A stretch of DNA of 18,473 nucleotides from Funneliformis mosseae. Its lineage: Eukaryota > Glomeromycota > Glomeromycetes > Glomerales > Glomeraceae. Position 1 is the stretch's first letter. Each line of letters opens with the position of its first letter. Location: positions 1-18,473 of the forward strand of contig CAJVPP010001685.1 in the NCBI GenBank assembly GCA_910592005.1, in the 5' to 3' direction. Below are positions 1 through 8,566 of the stretch, one piece after another. The translations under genes were made by a program, and so were the position numbers. Under the pieces are notes generated by a model. It was not told the origin of the DNA. It saw only the letters and a list, made by a program, of their open reading frames with translations, and did not search any database.

Positions 1-290
1 TACAAGATCATGTTCCTAGCATTTGTGGTTGATGAGTTATAGCCGTTCAAAGGTGACCAATCACACTTGCGTTTCTTATGTTACCCACTGTATATCTATA
101 TTGAAGTTATTAAAAAAGAAATTAATGTTATATAATTTAGAATCTGAGAAAAATTTCTAATATTATATATTATGAAAGAAATGAGATTTGAGTTATTAAT
201 AATATTTGATAAAAGCTTCATTTGAGAGAATATTATTATTAATAGAATTTATTTGATGCAATCCTATAATATTATTTATTATTTATATAC
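1..290. other. No gene; left edge less AT-rich
   Basis: Bases 1-95 are clearly less AT-rich than the rest (for example GTGGTTGATGAG and GCCGTTCAAAGGTGACC) and may be the end of a dispersed repeat or of a gene lying outside the window. From 96 to 290 the sequence is AT-rich spacer with no feature seen. Confidence 0.4.
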
Positions 291-923
291 TCATTTAGAA
301 GAAGAAGCAAACATTTGAAGGATCTGTTGAATATTATTAGTAATGTTCTTAATTTCTAAACAGGATTCTGCAAATTGATTTTTAATATTAGTTACTTTTT
401 CCAAAGGAGAGGTATTATTTGAAGAGATTATTAGAGGTTGATTGAATGAAGATTTAGGTAAAGAGTCAGAGGAATCATCAAAATCTATTTCACTATCATA
501 TATATCTTTAATATAATTTATATTGTTATATTTTTCTAATTTAATTAGGTAATAGTTGATATTTTCTTGATTTTCTTATAGGATAATAATTTCATTTTTT
601 GTATAACAACTATATCAGCAAAAGTGATCAACTTATTATTAATTTTATCTAATCATTTTAAAATATCTTTAAAGTTAATATAGCATCAGTAAATTGTAGT
701 TGTTGATTTGAATTATTAGTATAATTTTTTAAAATATCAGCATATAAATAAACCTTTCTAAGTCTAATTTAATTATATATTTAATATATAAATATATGAT
801 TAATTATTAAATTTACAAGAAGGCCTGTAAAAAGTAAGTTTAAAATGATCAAATAATTATTTGTACAAATTTAAAGGTTTTGAGATGAATAATCTTTAAT
901 TTTATAATCAGGATTACTATATC
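291..923 (-). pseudogene. Decayed coding frame of unknown family, 3' part
   Basis: Minus-strand reading gives long coding-like stretches, for example LRKVYLYADILKNYTNN, NKLITFADIVVIQKNE, ENINYYLIKLEKYNN, DFDDSSDSLPKSSFNQPL and AESCLEIKNITNNIQQIL, ending at TGA 293-291. There is a frameshift near 680 and a few in-frame stops (near 565 TAA and 654 TGA). A candidate 53-bp intron (764-816, GTAAAT...AAATTAG, phase 2) would join QAFL to LRKVYL. I do not recognise the product. The serine/asparagine-rich acidic linker followed by a helical tail resembles nothing specific. It appears to be the downstream half of the frame seen at 2275-3470, separated from it by the inserted repeat element. Confidence 0.4.
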
Positions 924-1121
924 TTTAATAAAGCTCTAAACAGTTCGGATTAATCCAAAAATTTTAAGTTAGATCAACTTTAATTCAGTTTCAGATTGCA
1001 AAAAATTCAATCTGAAAATTTTCAGTTTAATTCAGATTTTTTTCAGATTATAAATCTAATCCAAACTGAAAAAATCTGAACTGAACTGAAAATTTCAGAT
1101 TAATTTGAAATTTTAGATAGT

Positions 1122-2126
1122 TTGAAATGATTGAAGTTATCATTTCAAATGAACGATAAAGAATCGTTCAATTGGAATGATTAAATTATCATTTTAAAAG
1201 AATAATAAAAGAATCGTTCAATTAGAATAATTAAATTATCATTTTAAAAGAATGATAAAAGAATTGTTCATTTGGAATGATTGAAGTTATCATTCTAAAT
1301 GAATAATAAGAAAATCATTCAATTGGAACGATTAAATTATCATTCTAAAAGAATGATAAAAGAATCGTTTATTTAGAATAATTGAAGTTATCATTCTAAA
1401 TGAATGATAAGAAAATCATTTGATTAAAATGATAAAATTATCATTCTAAACAAATGATAAGAAATCGTTCGATTAGAACGATGAAATTATTATTTCAAAT
1501 AAACAATAAAAGAATTGTTTGACTGAAATGATGAAATTATTATTCTAAACAAAAGATAAAAGAATCGTTCAATTAGAATAATAAAATTATCATTCTAAAT
1601 AAATGATAAAAGAATCATTTAATTGAAATGATAAAATTATCATTTTAAACGAATGATAAAAGAATAATTTAATTAGAATGATTGAAGTTATCATTCTAAA
1701 TAAATAATAAAAGAATCATTCAATTAGAATGATTAAATTATCATTCTAAATGAACGATAAAAGAATCGTTTGATTAGAATAATAAAATTATCATTTCAAA
1801 CGAATGATAAAAGAATTGTTTGATTAAAACAATTAAATTTTCATTCTAAAAGAACAATAAAAAATCGTTTATTTAGAACAATTGAAGTTATCATTCTAAA
1901 CAAACGATAAAAAAATCATTCAATTGAAATGATTAAATTATTATTCCAAAGAATGATAAAAGAATCATTTTAAAAGAATGATAAAAGAATTGTTTATTTA
2001 GAATGATTGAAGTTATCATTCCAAATGAATGATAAGAAAATCGTTTGATTGAAATGATTAAGTCATCATTTCAAAAGAATAATAAAAGGATCATTTGATT
2101 GAAACGATAAAATTATTATTTCAAAC
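1122..2126. repeat. Palindromic minisatellite, about 20 units of 50-51 bp
   Basis: Each unit holds two back-to-back imperfect palindromes, such as GAATGATTAAATTATCATTC and GAATGATAAAAGAATCATTC, joined by short AAA or AATTA spacers. Unit starts were read at 1175, 1225, 1275 and 1326. Units alternate between TTAAATTAT and TTGAAGTTAT centres. Arms vary between AATGAT/ATCATT and AACGAT/ATCGTT, often with both arms changing together. It forms the core of the element at 932-2266. No coding capacity. Confidence 0.9.
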
Positions 2127-2231
2127 AATCTGAAATTTTGGATTTAATCTAAAATTTTTAGTTCAGTTCAGATTTTTACCGGTTTACGATTCAGTTCAAT
2201 TTTAGATTGACATTTTTAAGATTTATAATTC

Positions 2232-2252
2232 GAACTGAACTGAACTGAACTA
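2232..2252 (+). repeat. CTGAA short tandem repeat in the right arm
   Basis: Four GAACT/CTGAA copies in a row; the matching place in the left arm (near 942-948) has a single copy, so this is a local expansion. Confidence 0.7.
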
Positions 2253-2274
2253 TTTAAAACATTAATTTTAATAA

Positions 2275-3470
2275 TAGGTATAGCAGGATTAATCTAGAAT
2301 AATATGTTCAATTTAAATTTATGTTGAGATTTGAGTACAACATTATAATCATCTTAATTATTAAAATTAATTTAAGATAAGAATGGTTACAATATTAAAA
2401 ATCTTGCAAAATAAAATATAATTTTATATAATAGTATCAAGAAAGATAAGGAAGTCTTATTATATTATATAAAAAATAAACCAGTTAATTTTAATTCAAA
2501 TTGTTATTGTAAAATCAATTACATAATGTCAAGATCAGTGAGTTCAATATGAACTGTAAATAGTAAGGACCATATATTATCATAAAAAGATTTAATTAAA
2601 TCATAAACTATAAAGACTATTTGCAAGTAGTTTCTAATAATCATTGAGAATCTTGTAATTGTATTACTTTGATAAAAAAATTTTGTATTATAACTAATTT
2701 GATAAATAAGAAAATATCATTAACCTTAATGCATTTTTTTCAGTATTGATTCTTTGTTTCTTAACAGATAGATTAGCAATAACAAACACGAAGATATGTT
2801 GCATTTTCTAAACTTTATTACAGTATATATAAGTTTATCAATAAAGTAAAATAAACAAAAAACTTTTTTAATTTAGAGTTATATGAAAGTTTCTTAGTAT
2901 ACTGATAAGTTAATAAATAATTTGTTAATGAAATTATATTTATTAACTATAGATTTTTCTGTAATATCTGTAATATCATCAAATGCAAAAAAATGTATTA
3001 GAGTGATAATTATATTAAAAGAAGTCTTTTATATTTTAGAGTCATATAATTGATTAGGTTTATTTAAATTATTTTTCACTTGATCAGCTCAAGAAAGTTG
3101 TTTGTTTTATCTTTATTATCAGTAGAAATAAATGAAGTTAGATTAATAATATTCATTATATACTTTATGTGAATGAATTAGAGTTTTACGATATAAAAAG
3201 AAAAGTTTACTTTGCAATATTTTGTATACTTCTGAATCTTCTATAATGAAGTTTAGTATAGAAATAATAGAGGTAATTTGTATAATAGTTGGAGTTGATT
3301 AAATAATATTTGGAATTTCTATACTTATTAAAGTAATATTGAGTTTTAGAATTTCAATTTTTTGTTTTTTTGTATCTTTAGTAGTATTTTTATTATTTGT
3401 TTTTTTATAATTGTTAGAGAATAAAGTATTAAATTCTTTATTATTTTCTAAGTTATTTGAATAGTTTTAT
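2275..3470 (-). pseudogene. Decayed coding frame of unknown family, 5' part
   Basis: About 390 codons in one minus-strand frame with roughly 20 stops, fewer than expected by chance at this base composition. Segments look protein-like: NNKEFNTLFSNNYKK, STPTIIQITSIISILNFI, EDSEVYKILQSKLFFLYRK, ADQVKNNLNKPNQLYDSK, KSIVNKYNFINKLFINL, and TVHIELTDLDIM then LILQ. Two compensating frameshifts near 3115-3155 would replace a run of four stops by LTSFISTDNKDK. Most stops are TAA or TAG where glutamine would fit, as if by C-to-T change. Product unrecognised. The upstream end is cut at 3470 by a small transposon and the downstream end at 2274 by the palindrome-array element. The real start is not visible. 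Confidence 0.4.
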
Positions 3471-3479
3471 TATACAGTT
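3471..3479. repeat. Left target-site duplication TATACAGTT
   Basis: Exact match to 3641-3649 on the other side of the 161-bp element. Confidence 0.85.
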
Positions 3480-3640
3480 AGAGTTCCGAAAATGACTCGC
3501 ATAAACTCGCATATTTGACTCGCATGATTATGCATAATTGTAAATTTTAGTTACACATAATAAATAAGTACTTTAAATTAAAGGTATGTAGGATAATTTT
3601 GACTTGAAACTCGATTTGACTCGACTCATTAGGAACACTA
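3480..3640. mobile_element. 161-bp MITE with perfect 9-bp target duplication (MULE-like)
   Basis: Flanked by TATACAGTT at 3471-3479 and 3641-3649. The ends are inverted: AGAGTTCCGAAAATGACTCG at the left, and GACTCATTAGGAACACT at the right (reverse complement AGTGTTCCTAATGAGTC). The body is less AT-rich than its surroundings and repeats GACTCGCAT / ACTCGCAT / GACTCGCATG on one side and GACTTGAAACTCG / TTGACTCGACTC on the other. A 9-bp duplication is characteristic of Mutator-like elements. It is non-coding and non-autonomous. Confidence 0.85.
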
Positions 3641-3649
3641 TATACAGTT
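3641..3649. repeat. Right target-site duplication TATACAGTT
   Basis: Exact match to 3471-3479. Confidence 0.85.
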
Positions 3650-3965
3650 CAGATTTTTTATATAGCTTTATCTTCTTATTATTGGTAATATTAGATAAGA
3701 ATATTAGCAAAAAGAATTTTATATTTTTGTAATTATTAAATAAAAATTTTTTTTTATAATTATTAAATAATAAGTTATTTTAAAAAATTGAAAAATTGAA
3801 AAATTAATATATATTAATAATTATTAATTTAAAAATTTAAAAATACTATCATTAGATACATCTTAATATGATAAATCTGATAAACTTTATTTTATCTTTT
3901 TATGATTACTAGATATTAAAATATTATAATTTTTCTATAATATTTTATAACTAATTTATATCTAT
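3650..3965. other. AT-rich spacer, no gene seen
   Basis: T-rich on the plus strand with poly-T and AAATTG runs (AAAAATTGAAAAATTGAAAAA near 3783). It could hold more of the decayed minus-strand frame (AATATTACCAATAATAAG on the minus strand), but nothing firm. Confidence 0.3.
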
Positions 3966-4145
3966 GCTTTAAGAGATAAATTAAATAAATTTAATTTTAG
4001 CTGATTTTTGATATATGCTAATAACTATTATCAAATAAGTCTAATTTTAATTAATTTTTAATAATATCTGATTTTAGACTAATTTTAAATTAATTTATTA
4101 TATGTATAATTTTTTTTTTGATTTTAACTAGTAAAATTGTCAGAA
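3966..4145 (+). repeat. Dispersed repeat, copy A (CTGATTTTAG family)
   Basis: Contains AGCTGATTTTTGATATATG, TTTTTAATAATATCTGATTT, TAGACTAATTTTAAATTA and TTTTTTTTTGATTTTAACTAGT in the same order as the reverse complement of 9960-10210. Probably a diverged member of one repeat family, truncated at the right. Confidence 0.55.
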
Positions 4146-5350
4146 TTATTCTATTAAAATATTTAATATAATTATTTATTTATCATTTTATTATAATATT
4201 AGTAAATTTAAAAATTTATAAAATTTATATAGATTATATTTTTAAAATAAAAATAAAATGCTATATAATTAAAAATTTGTAAAATAATATATAATGTGAT
4301 TTTTATTAACAAAAGATAAAACATTAAAAAAATATAAAGTTAATTATTTAAAAAATAAAATAATTGATTAAAAATTTATAATAAATAAACAATTAATAAA
4401 TCATATGATATAGAATATTAATAAAATACAGAATATAAAATAATTAATACTAAAATTATAAGAAAGATAATAAATAAATTAATATTAAAAAAAAGAATAA
4501 ATAACTTTTAAAAGAAAAAAATAAAAATTAATAATAAAAACCTAAAGAACTAAAGAAAAAAAATAAAGATAATTTATAAATATATAGAAAAGTTATATAA
4601 AATTCAAATAAAAAAAATAGAAAAAATAAAATCATAAAATATGTATATAATATTTATTATTAAAAAAAGAAATTAGTGAAAATAACAAAAAAAGATTATT
4701 ATAAATTATTATATAAAATAAAAATGATAAATATTTAATAAAAATTAAATATCAAGAAAATAATATAATGATTTATAGAAAAGAAAAAAGTTGGAATTGC
4801 TTAGTAAGATTTGAGAATTATAAAATTTATAAAATTAAATAATATTAAATTATTATAAATAAAAGAAGTATTTTATCTTATAAAATTAATTTTGTAATTT
4901 TATGACTATATAATAAATAAGATTTCAAATAATAATATAATTGTTTTTTTATAATAAATTAATTTTAATTATATTAGTATTAATAACCATTTAAAATATT
5001 AAAATTAATAGGTAATATTATAAAACTAATTATTATATTAATTTATAATTATCATTAAGTTATAAAATTTTTTTTAATAAACTTAAAAAAATAATTATGT
5101 AATATAAAAATAAATTAAAACTATAAAAAAAAAAGATAAAATAATCAGACAAAAGAATTGAAAAATATGAATAAAAAAATATATTGAAAAATAAGAATAA
5201 TGATAAATATACTTGAAAAATAGAATAAAGAATATATTTAATAGATAAAAATAAAGAAATATTATAAAGAAATAGAAATAAAATTAAAAGAAAAAGAAAA
5301 TATAATAATATGATAAAATATTTAAAAGAAAAATAAAAGTGAAAATTTAA
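4146..5350. other. Extremely AT-rich tract with A/G-rich plus strand, no gene seen
   Basis: From about 4250 to 5350 the plus strand is dominated by A with scattered G and very few C (for example AAAGAAAAAAATAAAGATAA near 4551). The preceding 3700-4200 is T-rich. No open frame of useful length. Some stretches, for example 5200-5340, resemble a K/E/I-rich coding frame broken by many stops, but this cannot be told apart from low complexity. Confidence 0.4.
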
Positions 5351-5589
5351 AAAAGATTAATAGGAGGTTTGCTTTTAGAATTATATTACAGATCATATGA
5401 TTTATTATTTTTATAACTAGGTATAATCTATATAAAAATATTATTAATTTAAATTCTTCTCAATTTTTTACTCTTACAATTATTTCTAATATACATTCTT
5501 CTTCTTTATAAAATTCAAATACTTATTCTTTTTTTATAATATAAATTCCATCCTTCTTTTTTATATAATGTATATACACATTTCCTATA
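5351..5589. other. Transition to pyrimidine-rich plus strand, no gene seen
   Basis: TTCTTC and TCCTTC runs start here and lead into the minisatellite. No frame or repeat of firm structure. Confidence 0.3.
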
Positions 5590-5925
5590 GAGAATTTATA
5601 TATCCTTCTTTAAATCTTCTATATGAATTCTTAAATAATTTGTACACACACCTTCCTTAAATTATATCCTTTTAAAATAAGTCATACGTGTATCTTTCTT
5701 TAAACGCACCCTCCATTAATAATTCATACATGTACACTTCTTTAGATGATCTATCTTCTTTTAAAATTGTTCGTATACGCATCCTACTTTAAATGATTCA
5801 TATAAGTACCTTAATAATTCATTCATGCGTCTTTTTAAATGACTTATATACGCACCTATTTTTAAATGACTCATCATCTTCTTTAAATAATTATTAAATT
5901 ATTGATCCAACTTCTTTTAATGATG
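5590..5925 (+). repeat. Degenerate minisatellite with TTTAAATGA and TATACGCACC modules
   Basis: About eight to ten diverged units of roughly 25-45 bp. Each has a CTTTAAAT-like box followed by TGA(C/T)TCAT(A/G)TA and then CGCACC or GTACAC, e.g. TTTAAATGATTCATATAAG (5785), TTTAAATGACTTATATACG (5835) and TTTAAATGACTCATC (5861). Unit length is irregular. No coding frame runs through it. Confidence 0.6.
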
Positions 5926-6753
5926 TTTCTTCGTCTTATAATCATCAACGCTTCCGTTATTTTCATAGTTTCAATACTATAATGATCAAAGTAATTCTTT
6001 TATTCCGTTTCAAAATGTAAAATAAATTTAATAAAATTTGACTTTAAAATAAAATGTAATAAATAAATAATCATATACTTATTGTTTAATGTTTAATTGT
6101 TTTAAATTTTGGACGTAAACAAGAAATATTGATCTATCAAGAAATATATCTCACTATCAGATCGATAATTTGGGTGATACAAAGGCTAAAAAGGATTAGG
6201 GTAAAGATAAATGATATTTTTTAAAATTTAAATTCCCTTTTCCACAGAACTAAACGCACCTGGAGATTATGCTTCTCAAAATGACGGCTCTATCGCCTTT
6301 CGTCCTCCAAAAAATTTATAAGTTCTTAATATGTTGCATCGATTAAGGTGAACTACAAAACTGATGGATCGTTTTGATCACGATCTGATTAGCACAGCAC
6401 AAAGTGGCAATTTTGTTCTGGAGAATCACCTAAAAGTCGTCTTGATTTAACAAGTGCTAGCTTATTGTATTTAGTTTTGTTTTTCATAAATATTGTGCTA
6501 TGATTGCACATCCAAACTTTAATTAATAAAATAAATTCAATACAATTAAGAAATGTTTTTAGAAAAAAAAAAAAGAGTAAATGGAAACGTTGCCAGTAAA
6601 ACGTCATGAAATTATATGATCCGTAATGTGATGTTATGCTCCTTAAATATTAAAAATTTGTTACGTAACTTTTACAATTGTGATCTATTATAATATCATC
6701 TAAATATATTAAAAAGTCGATATAAATTCATTGAATAATAAACTAAATATCCG
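5926..6753. other. Intergenic region with a less AT-rich patch, possible exon remnants
   Basis: No confident gene. Between about 6110 and 6470 base composition becomes gene-like. On the plus strand a frame at 6241-6320 reads TELNAPGDYASQNDGSIA and then FRPPKNL before TAA, directly after a good acceptor-like TTTTCCACAG (6238-6247). Another frame from ATG 6364 reads MDRFDHDLISTAQSGNFV to a TAA near 6447. Neither has a supported first exon. The minus strand also has short open stretches here. It could be the remains of a gene, part of the 3' region of the SANT-like gene, or a transposon fragment. Confidence 0.3.
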
Positions 6754-7759
6754 TTACTTATTTTTTTGTCCTGAATCAATTATTTCGAGAATTTCTTGAA
6801 CTGATTTCTTATATTGACATTTACTGTTAATATCCTAATTAAAATTCACTATTAGAAAAAAAATGGATAATGTTATAAACTTTTTATAAAGAAATAAACT
6901 ATTTACCTTGCATTTTTTTTTAAGATTTTTAAATTTAACGGCGCATTGTTTAGGAGTATAATGGAGGGATTGATCCTTCAACTCTTGAGAGACAATTTCC
7001 CAATGCTTTTTTGAAATATTTTTAGATATGGAACCGGTCCTAACAAGTTCTTGGATCTTATTCTTCAAAATACGAATGAATTCTTCAGTAATTTCTTTTG
7101 TCCATTTACACGGATATGTTTCATCTTCTTTGGCTTCAATGAAGTATTCGTCTGAGAGGGAAATAAAGTTCAATTAATAACTCGGGATCGACTTAAACAA
7201 GTATTTTTTTTTTTTTTCGTGGAACCCAAATTCCTGAACGAAACAATTTAAAAACATATCTACCATTTTCATTACCACTTTGATCATTTTGAATGTGAAC
7301 CTGTGCCAGATAAACATCTAAATATGGTTTCAAGGAAGACTCAAAGTCGACTTTATATCCTTTAGGAAAATCCACAAATGGTCGTTGCTGCTGCTCATTA
7401 AAGTTTGTATCAACATCATATACTTTTTTATTCAATATATCAACAACCATTGGGGATGGAACATATTCGCAGGTTATTTTGTAATTTATCTGATTATATG
7501 TAAATAAAAAAACTTTGTCGGTAACAGTATTGCTTGTCATCGGTTCAAACTTATCTAATATTTCTTCACAAGTGATTTTGAAAAGATTTACTAATATAAG
7601 ATGAAAGAACGAATGTTTATATGCAACAACTGTTCCTTGAGAATTGCATGAGCTAAGTGCTTTAAAAAAAAGTTGTTGAACGTCGGGACATGACGTTTGA
7701 TAATTCTGACTAATTAACCCAAGTACTTCAGGGTCGATTGAATCATATGGCGACGTCAT
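6754..7759 (-). CDS. Myb/SANT-like DNA-binding domain protein, three exons
   Basis: Predicted spliced gene of about 273 residues, read as exon 1 7759-7264, exon 2 7151-6907 and exon 3 6834-6754 (TAA). Seen: the ATG at 7759 has A at -3. Intron 1 (7263-7152) has donor GTAGAT and a pyrimidine-rich acceptor CCCTCTCAG, phase 1. Intron 2 (6906-6835) has donor AAG|GTAAAT and acceptor AATTAG, phase 0. All three exons join in frame. Residues 1-165 are an unrecognised globular-looking region. Residues about 175-245 carry a Myb/SANT-like pattern: CKWTKEITEEFIRILK, then SKKHWEIVSQEL, then YTPKQCAVKFKNLKKK, giving the spaced tryptophans and basic third helix of a trihelix/SANT fold. The tail VQEILEIIDSGQ looks helical. 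By family it should bind DNA in the nucleus. Such proteins act as regulators or as accessory proteins of PIF/Harbinger transposons; which applies here is unknown. A second phase-1 donor, GTAATG, lies 12 nt upstream of the chosen one, so the exon 1 end is uncertain by four residues. This is the only gene in the window without obvious decay. Confidence 0.7.
6835..6906 (-). other. Spliceosomal intron 2 of the Myb/SANT-like gene
   Basis: 72 bp, GTAAAT...TTTTAATTAG, phase 0. Without splicing the frame runs into a low-complexity hydrophobic tail. With splicing it continues as DINSKCQYKKSVQEILEI and ends at a TAA 27 codons on. The clean in-frame join and the helix-like continuation are the evidence. 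Confidence 0.65.
7152..7263 (-). other. Spliceosomal intron 1 of the Myb/SANT-like gene
   Basis: 112 bp from donor GTAGATATG to acceptor TTTCCCTCTCAG, with a TTATTAAT-type branch region about 30 nt before the acceptor. Removing it joins NEN to DEYFIEAKE in frame and bypasses both the A-run (plus-strand T-run near 7204) and the stop at the end of the unspliced first frame. The downstream open frame has no ATG of its own, which supports splicing rather than two separate genes. Confidence 0.65.
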
Positions 7760-7821
7760 TGTTGGTTTTGTAATTTACGAAACATTTATCAAGTTAAACA
7801 AAAAAAATTGAAAACTGTTTG

Positions 7822-7830
7822 TTATATATA
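7822..7830 (-). promoter_or_regulatory. TATA-like box upstream of the Myb/SANT-like gene
   Basis: On the minus strand TATATATAA lies 63-71 bp upstream of the chosen ATG, which is a normal distance for a fungal TATA box plus short leader. In such AT-rich DNA this could be chance. It is less A/T-monotonous on both sides (GGAAAGTT before, CAAACAG after), which makes the box stand out. Confidence 0.35.
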
Positions 7831-8127
7831 AACTTTCCTGAAACACAGATCAGATCGCATTGGATCCACCAAAATGGATTCAATCCAAAATATAAAGGAT
7901 TTTTTTAAAAGATAAGGATAAGGATTAAAGTATAAGGATTCAGAAATTTATTAATGAATTCTCCAATTAAACTCTTTGTTATATTGTTTTAGATTGGAAA
8001 AAATAGAATTTTATTGGAAAAGGGACGTGCTGTGTATACTACCCTACAATAAATCACCGGAAATTTATAATACGAACGATCTAAAAATAATTGGATGTTA
8101 ACTTTGATTATTATAAAAATTTAAATG
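7831..8127. other. Upstream intergenic region with GGATAAGGAT-type direct repeats
   Basis: No gene seen. The block 7905-7955 repeats AAGGAT five times with spacers (GATAAGGATAAGGATTAAAG, then TATAAGGATT). An imperfect dyad, TTGGATCCACC / GGATTCAATCCAA, lies at 7859-7889. Both are in the probable promoter of the minus-strand gene and could be regulatory or simple low-complexity sequence. 8020-8090 is less AT-rich and may be the 3' end of the neighbouring Tc1-like element. Confidence 0.3.
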
Positions 8128-8566
8128 CTAGTATTTAATGTGTCTACCTTTTAACTTAATAATATCTTTAATACGCTTGTGTATACTTGAATGATGGTAA
8201 TAATTCTACATTTAAATTTCCCATTTTTCTTTGCAACTCCTGCTTAGATTTATGCAAAGATTTCCTTTTTGTATTTGACGATCTAAATAATCCCACAAGC
8301 ATTCAATTTGGGTTTAGATCTGAACTTTGCGCCACCAATCTAATACTGAAATTTCATTCACCAAACTGTAAATATGATTTGCAAGAATATTAATATAATA
8401 TTTTCATTAACTATTACTAATGAATGATCCAACTAAAACATCACCAACTTTAATAGTTTGAATGCAATTTTAATATGGGCTTCACCACCCCACATATTCT
8501 TACTTAACCATCAGACTTAAAAGATGCAAATCTAGATTTATTAGACTATAATACTTTTTTCATTTT
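8128..8566 (-). pseudogene. Tc1/mariner-like transposase remnant (C-terminal, decayed)
   Basis: Seen on the minus strand in linked frames: KKVL*SNKSRF with SDG*VRI just after it (about 8566-8505), then VLDW, AQSSDLNP, IECLWDYLDRQIQK (8345-8265), KSKQEL, and RIKDIIKLKGRHIKY followed by TAG (8130-8128). These match Tc1-family landmarks: the SDESRF motif of the first catalytic D, the W-AQSPDLNPIEHLW block with the final E, and the short C-terminal tail. The first catalytic aspartate codon reads AAT (N, 8540-8542) and the next glutamate reads AAA (K). The final E codon (8302-8304) remains. The middle of the protein, with the second catalytic D, is missing or unrecognisable. There is at least one frameshift between NP and IE, one after the W, and several stops. 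No terminal repeats were found. Not functional. Confidence 0.75.

Larger units (their letters stand above)
932..2266. mobile_element. Non-coding element with inverted ends around a palindromic minisatellite
   Basis: Seen: the left arm (about 938-1121) and the right arm (about 2127-2258) are inverted copies. For example ATCTGAACTGAACTGAAAA (left) corresponds to the reverse complement of the right arm near 2141-2180, and the outer ends read TAAACAGTTCGGATTA and TAAATAGTTC...GAATTA. The right arm has gained a short CTGAA expansion (2232-2252). Between them lies the array at 1122-2126. TTTAATAA occurs at 924-931 and 2267-2274, an 8-bp direct repeat that would be a hAT-type target duplication. Taking out the element plus one copy reconnects a minus-strand reading frame. 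The exact termini are uncertain because the outermost 5-10 bp of each end do not pair well. Confidence 0.6.

Noticed and set aside
1122..2126. CRISPR array
   Set aside because: Units are contiguous, diverged palindromes without unique spacers, there are no cas genes, and the genome is eukaryotic in style.
2240..2275. Alternative terminus of the palindrome-array element directly at GAACT with a TTTA duplication
   Set aside because: A 4-bp A/T match is not informative here. The TTTAATAA pair also reconnects a frame, so it was preferred, with stated uncertainty.
5200..5345. Plus-strand K/E/I-rich coding remnant
   Set aside because: The stop density is that of random A-rich DNA and there is no motif.
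6389..6607. 72-residue minus-strand open frame
   Set aside because: Runs through a poly-T-derived phenylalanine tract (FFFF), has no recognisable domain, and its start has no supporting context; kept only as part of the unassigned patch.
6835..7173. The SANT-like frame as a separate 112-residue gene
   Set aside because: It has only a TTG at its open end, begins right after a stop, and ends in intron sequence. Splicing to the upstream frame explains all three points.
8187..8393. 68-residue plus-strand open frame
   Set aside because: It is antisense to the Tc1 transposase remnant, whose DLNP, IECLWDYLD and tail motifs read clearly on the minus strand.
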